Shown: piece after piece, positions 43,831 through 52,366 of the stretch
Layout: the number at the start of each line of letters is the position of its first letter
Position numbering within the stretch: position 1 is the first letter of the stretch
From: Fervidicoccaceae archaeon
GTDB lineage: Archaea; Thermoproteota; Thermoprotei_A; Sulfolobales; Fervidicoccaceae
DNA length: 64,000 bases
Direction: 5' to 3'
NCBI GenBank assembly: GCA_038878695.1
Contig: JAVZVD010000001.1
Span: forward strand, 248,001-312,000
Notes under the pieces: generated by a model
What the model saw: only the letters and a program-made list of their open reading frames with translations
Database searches by the model: none
What the model was told of the DNA's origin: nothing
Program-made: the position numbers and the translations under genes

Positions 43831-44753
43831 CACGAAGAAGGAGCTTAAGCTCCGAAACTCGAAGAGAATTACTACGCGAGAAACTCGAGGGTCGATGTAG
43901 AGTGGAAAAGAGGCTCAATTCGTCGGCGGTCCTTCGGGAGTTAATTGGTTCGATCAACTACAGACTAGCGATTGAGGAGATAACGTCGTGTCTCAAAGGC
44001 TACGTCGATTCCTCGGGCTCGTCCGGGCTCGTGATCGGCTTGAGCGGCGGACTCGATAGTAGTGTGGCAGCCGCGCTCGCAGTCCGAGCCGTCGGGCCGG
44101 AGCACGTGACCGCTCTCATAATGCCCGAGAAGGAGAGCCCAATCGGTGACGTCGAAGATGCTCTCGAAGTAGCGAGGAGTCTGCGTCTCAATTATCTCGT
44201 GCTAAATATAACAGGCCTCGTGGAGGAAACCCTCAAACTCTTCGGTAAAACCTACGAGACTTCGGAAGATAAAGCGAGGGGAAACGTGAAGGCCAGGCTG
44301 AGGATGGTCTGTCTCTACTATTACGCGAACGCCAACAACTATCTCGTGGTGGCTACGAGCAATAGAAGCGAGTTCCTTCTAGGCTATTTCACGAAGTGGG
44401 GCGATGGAAGCGGCGACATTTATCCTCTGCTCTCGCTCTACAAGTCTCAAGTAAGGCAGCTGGGCAGAGTTCTAGGCCTCCCTCATCGAGTGCTCGACAA
44501 GCCGAGTTCCCCGGCTCTGTGGCCGGGGCAGACAGCTCAACAGGAGCTGGGCCTATCTTATGACGTTATAGATGCAGCCCTGTACTTGCTCGTCGATAAG
44601 CAGATGTCGATTGGAGAGGTCTCGGCACTTCTCGGTCTAGAGGAGGGCGAAGTCTCTAGACTCTGGAGGAGAGTGCTAGAGAGCGAACATAAGAGGAGCC
44701 CGCTCAAGAGCTGCCCCCTTTCGTTCTCTAGAGTCCTCACCGAGGTCGACTGA
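43827..44753 (+). CDS. nadE: NH3-dependent NAD+ synthetase
   Basis: 308 residues from a GTG overlapping the previous stop; about 30 N-terminal residues are extra, so a GTG near 43902 may be the true start. The ATP pyrophosphatase loop is GLSGGLDSS, followed by IMPEKESP, KARLRMVCLYYYAN, ATSNRSEFLLGYFTKWGDG and LYKSQVRQL, all typical of NadE. It has no glutaminase domain, so it uses free ammonia. Confidence 0.93.
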   Translation: MTRRRSLSSETRRELLREKLEGRCRVEKRLNSSAVLRELIGSINYRLAIEEITSCLKGYVDSSGSSGLVIGLSGGLDSSVAAALAVRAVGPEHVTALIMPEKESPIGDVEDALEVARSLRLNYLVLNITGLVEETLKLFGKTYETSEDKARGNVKARLRMVCLYYYANANNYLVVATSNRSEFLLGYFTKWGDGSGDIYPLLSLYKSQVRQLGRVLGLPHRVLDKPSSPALWPGQTAQQELGLSYDVIDAALYLLVDKQMSIGEVSALLGLEEGEVSRLWRRVLESEHKRSPLKSCPLSFSRVLTEVD

Positions 44754-44755
44754 TC

Positions 44756-45616
44756 ATGACCTCTCTCTTTGCTGATGCACATTGTCACTCTAACCCGGCC
44801 TCGGGTCTAGGAGCCGCGAGTATAGCTAGAAAATTTAAGTCGGTCGGCGGATGGTTTATCGCTCTAGTTTCTCTACCCTCGTGGTACTATGGGCTTAACT
44901 CCATCGAAGCTCTCCGGAGCTACGCCAGGGTAGCGGAAACGCACTTGAACGAGTGTAATAGAGCTCGAGAGAGCGGAGTCGAGGTGGCATGTTTCGTCGG
45001 CCTCCATCCGGCTGAGATAGACCGAGCCTTAGAATCTGCTAACTCATATGGGCAAGTCATTGAGCTCTGTGAGAACGCGGTGAAGCTGATCTTCAAGTTG
45101 TGTGAAAGGGGGGTTATAGATGGTGTTGGCGAAATTGGGCGACAACACTACAAGGCTCGCCCCGAAAATATAATCATAGCTCAGAAGCTCCTGGAGCGAG
45201 CTCTAGAGCTTGCCAGAGATAGTGGCTGTAAAGTTCAGCTCCACCTCGAGAACATCAAGGGGTTCACAGCTCAAGATCTAAGCGGTCTAATAAGTAGATT
45301 AAATGTGTCCATGGATCTCATTTTAGTGCACCACGCTAGCCCGACTCTCTCGTTGGAGTTGAGTAGTCGAGGCATATGGTCTACCGTCCCGGCTACACGT
45401 GAGGCTATAGCGCGGCTCGCCGAGAGCGGAGGAGCGCTAGTCATGCCGGAGAGCGATTTCCTCGATGACCCGAGAAGACCGGGTGCAGTTTTAGAGCCGT
45501 GGGCTATGGCCGAGAATTTCCGCTCGCTGCGTGAGCAGAGCTCCATCACGGATGAGATGCTGTACAAACTAAACGTGGACAATATCGTGAGATTTTTCGG
45601 CGTAAAACCTCCATGA
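44756..45616 (+). CDS. TatD-related metal-dependent hydrolase
   Basis: 286 residues with the TIM-barrel amidohydrolase marks: FADAHCHSNP (HxH near 9-11), GLHPAEIDRA, GVGEIGR (metal Glu), VQLHLENIKG and VHHASP, and MPESDFLDDP (metal Asp). Related TatD proteins are 3'-5' DNases; this crenarchaeal variant has no proven substrate. It starts 3 nt after nadE. Confidence 0.82.
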   Translation: MTSLFADAHCHSNPASGLGAASIARKFKSVGGWFIALVSLPSWYYGLNSIEALRSYARVAETHLNECNRARESGVEVACFVGLHPAEIDRALESANSYGQVIELCENAVKLIFKLCERGVIDGVGEIGRQHYKARPENIIIAQKLLERALELARDSGCKVQLHLENIKGFTAQDLSGLISRLNVSMDLILVHHASPTLSLELSSRGIWSTVPATREAIARLAESGGALVMPESDFLDDPRRPGAVLEPWAMAENFRSLREQSSITDEMLYKLNVDNIVRFFGVKPP

Positions 45617-45652
45617 GGCCGTAGCAGCTTATTGCGAGGGTCGCACGTCGCG

Positions 45653-46771
45653 ATGAGCGAACAATGGAGAATCCCAGGCTCGACGAAGCTCAGCGAGCTG
45701 TTCGTAGAAGGGGAAATGGACCTGATTCTGATATTCGGAGAGGCGAATGTGTTTTACTTTACCGGCTACCGAGGCCCAGGCTTCCTCGCGTACGAGCCGG
45801 AGACCGAGACGCGCAGACTCTACGTCCCTCCTCTCGAGTACTGGAGAGCAGAGAATTCGGCGAAACGGAGCGGAACGGAGGTGGTCGCTTACGGTAAGAT
45901 GCTATCTGCTGTCAAGCTACGAGACCTGGAGCTTTTCGAGCCCAAAGACCACAGAGAGCTCATCTCGAGCTTGATTGAAAAGCGCCGACGGATTGGCGCA
46001 ACGTTATCGCACGTTAGCGGCGAGCTCCGAGAACTGTTAGGTGAGAGAGCCGAGAACATCGACCATCTAGTGAAAAGAGCCAGAGCCGTCAAGTCACGAG
46101 AGGAAATAGAGCTGATCAGAATCTCAGCGGAGAAGACCGAGAAGATACTCGCCGAGGTCCTCAGCGAGATAGGCTCCTCCACGACAATCGGGGAGTTAAA
46201 AGGCTCGATTTTGTACAAGATGTGGAAAGACGATCTCGAGGGCTCGGCCTTTGACCCCATAATAGCAGTGGAACCCGTTTCCGCCTACCCTCACGCGCCG
46301 ACCACGTCGAGCGAGCGAGTAATGGGTCACAAGATCCTCCTCATCGATCTCGGCGGAATATATAGAGGCTATTGTGCTGATATTACGAGAACCATCTTGC
46401 TGAGTAGAAAACCCACCGAGTTCCGCCGAATGTTAGAAGTACTAGCACAAACAGTAGAAGAAGTCGTTGCCGAGATCCGAGCTGGGATGCCAGCAAGAGA
46501 GGCAGACATCTTAGCCAGACGAATGTTGGCTAGGTTTGGAATGGAGGAACTATTCGTCCACGGCTTAGGCCACGGCATCGGAGTCGAGGTACACGAGCAT
46601 CCTTCGCTTTCGCCTGTCAGCGAAGATGTCCTCGAAGAAAACATGGTAATAACGGTGGAGCCCGGCGTATACCGTCGAGGCGAGTACGGGCTCAGATTAG
46701 AGAATATGGTTCAAATTGGACAAGAAGGCTCTCGCCAGCTCAACAGATTAGAATTACTCCTAGAACTCTAA
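45653..46771 (+). CDS. pepQ: Xaa-Pro dipeptidase (M24)
   Basis: 372 residues from the ATG at 45653 (a TTG at 45632 is in frame). The creatinase-like N-terminal domain ends near 125. The pita-bread domain shows the five metal ligands: LIDLGGIYRGYCADITRT (two Asp), VHGLGHGIGVEVHEHP (His), TVEPGVYRRGEYGLRLEN (Glu, Glu). It cleaves dipeptides with C-terminal proline, serving peptide turnover. Confidence 0.9.
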   Translation: MSEQWRIPGSTKLSELFVEGEMDLILIFGEANVFYFTGYRGPGFLAYEPETETRRLYVPPLEYWRAENSAKRSGTEVVAYGKMLSAVKLRDLELFEPKDHRELISSLIEKRRRIGATLSHVSGELRELLGERAENIDHLVKRARAVKSREEIELIRISAEKTEKILAEVLSEIGSSTTIGELKGSILYKMWKDDLEGSAFDPIIAVEPVSAYPHAPTTSSERVMGHKILLIDLGGIYRGYCADITRTILLSRKPTEFRRMLEVLAQTVEEVVAEIRAGMPAREADILARRMLARFGMEELFVHGLGHGIGVEVHEHPSLSPVSEDVLEENMVITVEPGVYRRGEYGLRLENMVQIGQEGSRQLNRLELLLEL

Positions 46772-46807
46772 AGTTCAGAATATAAGAAGACTCACAAACA
46801 GTCTAAT

Positions 46808-47176
46808 TCAACTTTCATATATTTGAGCACGTCGGCGGTATTCTCCATAGTAACCCCAGCGCCCGCGCAACATGCGCTTGTACTCTAAGTCCTCTAACAG
46901 TTCGGGGGGCAAGACTTCAGGAGCAGCGAACGTATTCCTGTTCAGCTGGATTATCTTGCCTTCATTAACCAGCTGTCTCAAGGCACGTCTGAGCCTGTCC
47001 TCGCCTATAGACGCGCTGAAGTACTCGCGGAGCTTCTGCCAAGCAATGGGCTTACCCTCGCTCCTAAAGCGCTCGAGCAGGAGCTCCGGTATCTCGTCGT
47101 CGTGGGGACCCATTTCTACGAGTATCTCGTCGTCCTCGTAGATCACCCTCGACTGCCTCTTCACGGCGTCTCGCAC
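46808..47176 (-). CDS. Winged-helix-like hypothetical protein
   Basis: 122 residues. The middle (about 30-90) reads as a winged helix: PELLLERFRSEGKPIAWQKL, then DRLRRALRQLVNEGKIIQLN, with the wing NRNTFAAP. It may bind DNA or be a ribosome-associated factor; it lies downstream of rps25e on the same strand. An A/T-rich element TTTTAAAC on the minus strand (about 47232-47225) could be its promoter. Confidence 0.65.
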   Translation of the reverse strand: MRDAVKRQSRVIYEDDEILVEMGPHDDEIPELLLERFRSEGKPIAWQKLREYFSASIGEDRLRRALRQLVNEGKIIQLNRNTFAAPEVLPPELLEDLEYKRMLRGRWGYYGEYRRRAQIYES

Positions 47177-47292
47177 CCTGTTTTTGTCTTGCCCTGCTCT
47201 CTGGAGCGAATTTTGTCGCCTAGTTTAAAATGTTTTCCCTCGGGTATATAGTAGATACTTAGATACATCTGAGACACGATGAAGGCATCTAT

Positions 47293-47583
47293 TTATTTTT
47301 GTTGCTTAATAGGAACATATATCGGATCTCGTTTACCTGAAGCATATAGTTTTACTATTCCTCGAGACGCTAGTTCTCGAAGAAGCTTCCTACTGACGCT
47401 TATAGGCACCTCGAGTTTCTGCGAGAGAGAGTAGGGCGTAACGTAGCGCATGTTCTGCGCGACACTTGCGGCCTTATCTAAGAGAGCGTGTGTCACGTCA
47501 GTTTTAGGCTGAAGAGCAGAGATAGGGGTCTTTGTCTGTCCTTTCTTCGTCCTGTCTTTCTCCTCCCTTTTGGAGGAGCTCAT
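47293..47583 (-). CDS. rps25e: Small subunit ribosomal protein S25e
   Basis: 96 residues: a basic N-terminal tail and a winged-helix core with MRYVTPYSLSQKLEVPISVSR split over the recognition helices, then LLRELASRGIVKLYASGKRDPIYVP, which matches the S25e end (TPIYVP). S25e is found in Thermoproteota and related archaea and not in Euryarchaeota, so it supports the taxonomic placing. Confidence 0.94.
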   Translation of the reverse strand: MSSSKREEKDRTKKGQTKTPISALQPKTDVTHALLDKAASVAQNMRYVTPYSLSQKLEVPISVSRKLLRELASRGIVKLYASGKRDPIYVPIKQQK

Positions 47584-47632
47584 CTCAAACGTTACCTCCG
47601 CTGTTGAGTTGCTGCAGAGCTTTTATTTTTCG
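47584..47632 (-). promoter_or_regulatory. rps25e promoter and strong ribosome binding site
   Basis: On the minus strand AAAAATAAAA (47630-47621) is a TATA-like element, followed by GGAGGT (47599-47594), a full Shine-Dalgarno motif 10 nt before the ATG at 47583. The element lies immediately downstream of the phosphoesterase stop codon, so the S25e gene has its own promoter. Confidence 0.6.
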
Positions 47633-48256
47633 CTAGATCCTCTCCCATAACCTCAGTATCTCGGCACTTCTCTTCTCCACATCGATAAGCGCGTAATAAC
47701 CGTATCTCAGAGGCCCCGCATTTACTGCGAGCGTTTTTCCTATGAATTCACTACCTGGAGCCTCGTGAATATGTCCGTGCATGCTGACAACGGGCTCGAA
47801 CTCCTCTATGAAGTGGCGCAACTCCTTCGAGCCTGCGTGGATGCGACCCAGAGCCAAATCTATCTTCTCGGCTCTAGGTGGGAAGTGAGAAAGGACAATT
47901 AGCCTCCCTTCGAGAGAACCAGCGTACTCTCTGAGTTTACGGGACAAGGCCTCGAGAGAAGCCCTGAAGCCTAGCGCTCCAATTCCGCAAACGACGTACC
48001 CCTTCAGCTCTACCAGTTTAGTATTGACGCTGAGGCCTCTCTCATCGAATTTTTTGACAAGGCCTACGTCGTCCATATTACCCGACACATAAACGAGCGA
48101 GGGGCCTAGCTTCGTCAGAATATCTATGAGTTCTTCGTTGCACTCGACGTCTCCTGTCACTGTTATTAAGTCGAGCGGGAGCCCGCTGACGCGCTCGAGT
48201 AGAGCCTCGAGGGCCTCGTAGCTGCAGTGTATGTCCGACACGTGCAGAATCTTCAA
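47633..48256 (-). CDS. Calcineurin-like metallophosphoesterase
   Basis: 207 residues. Metal motifs in order: VSDIHCS (DxH near 7-9), TGDVE (GDx), SGNMDD (GNxD), LSHFPP, and MHGHIHE (GHxH). Archaeal relatives are phosphodiesterases of the YfcE/MJ0936 type. Substrate unknown. Confidence 0.88.
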   Translation of the reverse strand: MKILHVSDIHCSYEALEALLERVSGLPLDLITVTGDVECNEELIDILTKLGPSLVYVSGNMDDVGLVKKFDERGLSVNTKLVELKGYVVCGIGALGFRASLEALSRKLREYAGSLEGRLIVLSHFPPRAEKIDLALGRIHAGSKELRHFIEEFEPVVSMHGHIHEAPGSEFIGKTLAVNAGPLRYGYYALIDVEKRSAEILRLWERI

Positions 48257-48276
48257 TCAATGCCTCCTCGCGGAAG

Positions 48277-48377
48277 TGGTGCGGGGGCGGGGATTTGAAC
48301 CCCGGACGGCCTGCGCCAGCGGATGTCCCCCAAGCAACTTGAGTCCGCCCCCTTAGCCCAGGCTCGGGCACCCCCGC
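48277..48377 (-). tRNA. tRNA-Leu (CAA) with 13-nt intron
   Basis: The acceptor stem GCGGGGG (48377-48371) pairs with CCCCCGC (48287-48281), followed by discriminator A and an encoded CCA (48279-48277). The T-arm is CGGGG TTCAAAT CCCCG. A 14-nt variable arm with a GGC/GCC stem makes it class II. The anticodon stem is GCGGA/TCCGC with loop CTCAAG-A, so the anticodon is CAA. After position 37 a 13-nt intron (TTGCTTGGGGGAC) interrupts the loop at the canonical 37/38 site; CTTG of the intron pairs with CAAG of the exon, giving the bulge-helix-bulge that EndA cuts. The intron boundary could be shifted by one base. Confidence 0.93.
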
Positions 48378-48400
48378 CTAGCCTTCTCTATCGGATGAAA

Positions 48401-48412
48401 GTTTTTTAAGCT
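48401..48412 (-). promoter_or_regulatory. TATA box of tRNA-Leu
   Basis: CTTAAAAAAC on the minus strand, centred about 28 nt upstream of the mature 5' end of the tRNA, is a good archaeal TATA box. Confidence 0.6.
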
Positions 48413-48502
48413 TCTTTAGGCGGAGGAGCTGGTTCGAATCCGACGAACGAGCTCGGGTTAACTCATAAGCCCTGAGTGTGCTAATAAACTCGAGCTCGAC
48501 GG

Positions 48503-49633
48503 GTGACGTTCGGAGCTGAACTAGGTGTGCCCTCCACGTCTACGGTCACAGACTGGGTCACTGCCGTGTCACAGTTGGTCTTCACGTTAGTATTTCTTAT
48601 GCTGCTCTTCGGCTTTAATCAAAGGATCCAGGTCTACATGTGGTCAAGAAGCATTCGCTCAAAGCTGGCCGTACTCGAGGACCTGGCTCGAGATGGCAAG
48701 AGCAAAGTGATAGATTTCTTGAAAAGCTTGGGAGCCGATAGAGCGGAAGAGCTCACGAACAAGTTCATCGATTATTTCGTGATAGAGCCCGTCGATATCG
48801 AACCGATAGATATCATCAAGCGTCTCGATCACATACTGCGAGTCAGAGAGCTGAGACTCGAGGAAGTGATTAGAGAGCACCTGCGAGGTATCAACGAGAG
48901 CCTCAGGAGCTTGGCGTACTCGTCTCTCGAGATAGTCCTCGCACTGCATTTCATTTTCAAATACGTGAGGCATCTCCTCCTGACAGGACAAAAGACCAAT
49001 AATTGGGTTCTCATCATGCAGCTCGAGATGTTGATGCCAACGATATTACGCCAAGCTCAGACCTACAGAAGGGCTCTCGACGTCTTCATGGAGGGTAAGC
49101 CTATAGGCGACGGCATAGGCCCATTAGTAGCGTTCAATCTAGTGAGATTCGCCGAGAGAAAAGAGCTTGTCAAGGACACGGTATTCTCCGAGGTGGAGCT
49201 CGAGGGCAGAAAGCTCTACGTTGTGAAAGCTAAGGGACCTGATAGCAACGTGGGTCATCCGGGTGAGGCCGTCGAGAAGCTAGTCAATATGCTTATTCAA
49301 CAGAATCAGAGCATCGGAATGATAATCACAATCGACGCGGCGCTCAAGCTCGAGGGAGAAGAGACGGGGAGCATAGCCGAGGGCGTCGGAGCGGCGATAG
49401 GAGACCCGGGCCCCGAGAAGATCAGAATAGAGCGCGTCGCCGCTGCTCACAACATTCCGCTACACGCTATCGTGATCAAGATGAGCATGGAAGAGGCTGT
49501 GCTCGAGATTAGTAAGGAGATAGCTCAGGCGGCGCAATCGGTCACGGAGCGCGTTCGAGAGCTCGTCCGAAGATGTCAGCCGGGCTCCTCGGTAATAATC
49601 GTGGGAATAGGCAACACCATGGGAATAGTTTAA
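48503..49633 (+). CDS. DUF1512 family membrane-anchored protein
   Basis: 376 residues from a GTG. One transmembrane helix near 20-40 (VSQLVFTLVFLMLLFGFNQ) is followed by a large cytoplasmic part with long helices (about 55-160) and a C-terminal domain with GKPIGDGIGPLVAF and ESG-rich EGEETGSIAEGVGAAIGDPGPEK. Length and layout match the archaeal DUF1512 family, whose function is unknown. It opens the operon with the membrane zinc protein and five CBS proteins. A TATA-like GCTAATAAAC (about 48479-48488) is close to the start, suggesting a leaderless transcript. Confidence 0.75.
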   Translation: MTFGAELGVPSTSTVTDWVTAVSQLVFTLVFLMLLFGFNQRIQVYMWSRSIRSKLAVLEDLARDGKSKVIDFLKSLGADRAEELTNKFIDYFVIEPVDIEPIDIIKRLDHILRVRELRLEEVIREHLRGINESLRSLAYSSLEIVLALHFIFKYVRHLLLTGQKTNNWVLIMQLEMLMPTILRQAQTYRRALDVFMEGKPIGDGIGPLVAFNLVRFAERKELVKDTVFSEVELEGRKLYVVKAKGPDSNVGHPGEAVEKLVNMLIQQNQSIGMIITIDAALKLEGEETGSIAEGVGAAIGDPGPEKIRIERVAAAHNIPLHAIVIKMSMEEAVLEISKEIAQAAQSVTERVRELVRRCQPGSSVIIVGIGNTMGIV

Positions 49634-49682
49634 CTTTAATGTGCTTCCCTGAGTTAATGATGACATTAGAGGATGGCACAAA

Positions 49683-50138
49683 GTGGAGTTAGCCTCGCTC
49701 CTCCAACTTGGGAACGAGCAGAGAGGTCTGTTGCCGCCGGCTTTCCAAAGCATCTTTATGTTGCTGATGCTTGCGTCGGTGCTTACGTTGATGTATTATT
49801 CCATGATGAAGAGAGCAGAAGTTCCTAAGGGGCTCGCGGCACGCAAGACTATAGTCGTGATCGGTTGCTCTAACTGTGACTATAACGAGTCGCGTGACTT
49901 CTCTCGCGGGGATTATATTGGAAAGGACCTAGGCCCCTGCCCCAAGTGTTCCAATGGTAGAGCATACGTGAAGCTCATGTACTCCGAACCAGTGGAGGAG
50001 AAGGATCGTCGCAAAGGCATAAAGGGGCCTCAGCGTGCCCAGACCTCGGGGGCTAGACCGGGGCCCGCCACCGCGGCTGTCACTTATTCGTTGGCGATCC
50101 CCGCTCCTAAGCTAGGCGAAGCGCTTCCCGAGAGGTAG
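49683..50138 (+). CDS. Membrane-anchored zinc-ribbon hypothetical protein
   Basis: 151 residues from a GTG. A transmembrane segment lies at about 19-41 (AFQSIFMLLMLASVLTLMYY), then a cytoplasmic zinc ribbon with CSNC (near 62-65) and CPKC (near 86-89), and an unstructured Pro/Ala/Gly tail. Family not recognised. It stands 49 nt after the DUF1512 gene and 7 nt before the first CBS gene, so all are likely cotranscribed. Confidence 0.65.
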   Translation: MELASLLQLGNEQRGLLPPAFQSIFMLLMLASVLTLMYYSMMKRAEVPKGLAARKTIVVIGCSNCDYNESRDFSRGDYIGKDLGPCPKCSNGRAYVKLMYSEPVEEKDRRKGIKGPQRAQTSGARPGPATAAVTYSLAIPAPKLGEALPER

Positions 50139-50145
50139 ACTTCTC

Positions 50146-50595
50146 ATGAACAGAGCGTTCGAGAGCGCTCTCACCGTGAGAGACATCATGACCGTCGATG
50201 TTAAAACTGCTTCTCCCGACGCCAGAGTCTCTGACGTAGTTCGGATAATGATCGAGAACGAGATAGGTAGTGTTGTGATAGTAGGTGATAAGAGGGAGGT
50301 CTTAGGCATAATCACGGAGAGAGACCTCATCAGGCGTGTATTGGCGAGAGGCCTAGACCCCAAAGCAGTGAAGGCCGAGGAGATAATGAGCAGACCCGTT
50401 ATTACGATAGAGCCCGACGCCTCTGTAGAGGAAGCGGCTAATTTGATGAAGGAGAAAGGAGTGGGACATCTGCCTGTAGTCGAGAGCGGCAGGCTCGTCG
50501 GCATAATAGCAGAGGGCGATATTTTGATGTTGGCACCTCAGTTCCTCGAGATCGTGCGCATCAGAGCGAAGAGGAGGAGGCGCGGCACTCTTTGA
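50146..50595 (+). CDS. CBS protein A: two-CBS protein
   Basis: 149 residues that are a single Bateman module: CBS1 about 9-62 (VRDIMTVDVKTASPDARVSD, VLGIITERDL) and CBS2 about 76-130 (AEEIMSRPVITIEPDASVEE, LVGIIAEGDIL), then a basic tail. Bateman modules bind adenine nucleotides, SAM or Mg2+ and relay this to partner proteins. No effector domain is present. It overlaps the next CBS gene by 4 nt. Confidence 0.9.
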   Translation: MNRAFESALTVRDIMTVDVKTASPDARVSDVVRIMIENEIGSVVIVGDKREVLGIITERDLIRRVLARGLDPKAVKAEEIMSRPVITIEPDASVEEAANLMKEKGVGHLPVVESGRLVGIIAEGDILMLAPQFLEIVRIRAKRRRRGTL

Positions 50596-51422
50596 GAGGT
50601 TTAGGCCCGGTCTCCTCCTATATGTTTACGCGCTTCCCTACAGTCACCCCCGACGATACGCTTACGCGCATTAGAGCGCTCATGCGAGAGACAGGTTGGC
50701 GTATCGTGCCTGTCGTGAGCGACGCGAACTCGCTAAGACTTTTAGGAATCATCTATAGAGCCGACTTGCTCGTGGTGAGCTCGACGAGGAGCAACGCTAA
50801 GGCCAACAACGTGATGAACCCCCCCAAAATAACACTGAGACCACAGGATGAGGTTCTCGATGCACTAGATTTAATGCTGCGTTCAGACGAGTGGTATTCG
50901 CCCGTAGTATCGGAGAGGGAGAAGATCTCTGGAGTACTAGGACTGGAGTGCGTCAATTGCGCTGTAGTCGCTAGCAAGTCGCAAATACTCGAGAAGCCCG
51001 TGGAGCGCTATATGTCGAGGGACCTCATAGTTGTCGAGCCACGTGACGAGGTAGCTAAGGCGTGGAGATTGATGAGAGAGCACAGGTACTCCGGGCTCCC
51101 CGTGGTAAAGCCCAACGGTGAAATAGTGGGGGTGCTCACTCAATATGATCTGCTTAGAAGGGGTTCGGCCAGGCCTGTTATAGAATCTGAGTCCTCGCCC
51201 AGGAGGACGCTAGTGGGCTACTATATGAGCACACCACCCGTATGTGTACCGAGGGATTCGAGCATGCTAGAGGCCGCTAAGCTGATGTGCGAAAGAGACA
51301 TTGGTAGGGTCTTCGTAGTGGACTTCAACAAGAAGTTAATCGGCGTGGTAGACAGAGAAGACGTCGCTAGATGCATTTTGGAACACTTCGTTAGCGAACA
51401 TAAAGGCGCTCGCTCTCGGTGA
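50592..51422 (+). CDS. CBS protein B: four-CBS protein
   Basis: 276 residues with four CBS repeats and nothing else: about 8-60 (MFTRFPTVTPDDTL, LLGIIYRADLL), 75-130 (VMNPPKITLRPQDEV), 140-200 (YMSRDLIVVEPRDEV, IVGVLTQYDLL) and 215-270 (YMSTPPVCVPRDSSM, LIGVVDREDVA). The start codon TTG overlaps the previous gene, and its own stop overlaps the next gene by 4 nt, so translation is coupled. The second repeat looks least conserved. Confidence 0.88.
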   Translation: MRGLGPVSSYMFTRFPTVTPDDTLTRIRALMRETGWRIVPVVSDANSLRLLGIIYRADLLVVSSTRSNAKANNVMNPPKITLRPQDEVLDALDLMLRSDEWYSPVVSEREKISGVLGLECVNCAVVASKSQILEKPVERYMSRDLIVVEPRDEVAKAWRLMREHRYSGLPVVKPNGEIVGVLTQYDLLRRGSARPVIESESSPRRTLVGYYMSTPPVCVPRDSSMLEAAKLMCERDIGRVFVVDFNKKLIGVVDREDVARCILEHFVSEHKGARSR

Positions 51423-52357
51423 GTAAGGCTATGGGGCTCCCGAGAAGGCCTCGTTTCGAGGCCCATAGATGGCTCCGTAGCAACGGCAAGCCCAGCTTCT
51501 CGAGTCGACTCCATGAAAAGATGCCCGAGCTGAAGCTTGTGACCTCAACTCCCCCGATCACGGGGACTCTCACCATGAAAATGATCGATGCGGCGAAGCG
51601 TATGTGCGAACATCGAGTTAGGAGCTTGGTATTAGTTGAGCGCGGCGGCAGATATGCGGGCATGCTCTTGGTAGACCACATCCTGAGTTTGTTAGGAGGA
51701 GGCGAGCTTTACGATGTCGTGGTCGGCGTACTGGGCAGCGACCTATATTCCACGGTCAATATCGCTGTGAGCGAAATAGCAGACTTAGATTACCCCTATC
51801 TCAGACTCGACGCGTCAATAGACGAAGTTCTACGCACATTGATAGAAAAAGACCTAAGCATAATCCCCATACTACGTAAAAAGAGCGAGGCCGTGTATGG
51901 TGTAGTTAGTGAGCACGATCTTGTGAGACCGCTTGCCGGGAGCGTCATTGGCATTAAGGTATCTGAAGTGATATCCCCGCTAATGACGCTGGAGGAGTCG
52001 GCGCCTCTTATCGAGGCAGTGAGAAAGATGACAAGGACGAGGCTCCGTAGGATATTCCTAGCGGACGCCTCCGGAAACATTACATCTATTCTCGAGGCAG
52101 ATGCGGTTTGTTGCTACATTTCGTCTCGCGCGGCTTTCCGAGAGACAAAGAAAGGCTATATAGAGGAGCTCCTCATGATTGAGTCAGCGCGTCTCGCCAG
52201 CTCGTCTCGCATACGGACGGTGGATCCACGCGAAGACGTAGGAGCAGCTATCTCGAAAATTATCGAGGACAACGTAGGCGCGCTTCTCGTGATCGAGAAC
52301 AGCAAGGCGGTGGGAGCTATCACAGCACGCGACGCTCTCTACGCCCTATTAAGTTGA
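51419..52357 (+). CDS. CBS protein C: divergent four-CBS protein
   Basis: 312 residues from a GTG. A basic N-terminal stretch of 35 residues is followed by four CBS-like repeats, some degraded: about 38-115 (LVTSTPPITGTLTM, YAGMLLVDHIL), 125-180 (YLRLDASIDEVL, VYGVVSEHDLV), 185-235 (VISPLMTLEESAPL, ITSILEADAV) and 255-310 (IRTVDPREDVG, AVGAITARDAL). It is the most divergent member of the five. Coupled to gene B by a 4-nt overlap. Confidence 0.8.
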   Translation: MSKAMGLPRRPRFEAHRWLRSNGKPSFSSRLHEKMPELKLVTSTPPITGTLTMKMIDAAKRMCEHRVRSLVLVERGGRYAGMLLVDHILSLLGGGELYDVVVGVLGSDLYSTVNIAVSEIADLDYPYLRLDASIDEVLRTLIEKDLSIIPILRKKSEAVYGVVSEHDLVRPLAGSVIGIKVSEVISPLMTLEESAPLIEAVRKMTRTRLRRIFLADASGNITSILEADAVCCYISSRAAFRETKKGYIEELLMIESARLASSSRIRTVDPREDVGAAISKIIEDNVGALLVIENSKAVGAITARDALYALLS

Positions 52358-52366
52358 GGTGAAAGT

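Noticed and set aside
48428-48460. Second T-loop-like GGTTCGAATCC downstream of tRNA-Leu on the other strand
   Set aside because: The flanking bases do not form a T-stem and there is no acceptor stem; probably chance or leader sequence of the DUF1512 gene.
49640-49682. C/D box RNA suggested by TGATGA after CTGA upstream of 49683
   Set aside because: The boxes are in the wrong order and there is no second pair.
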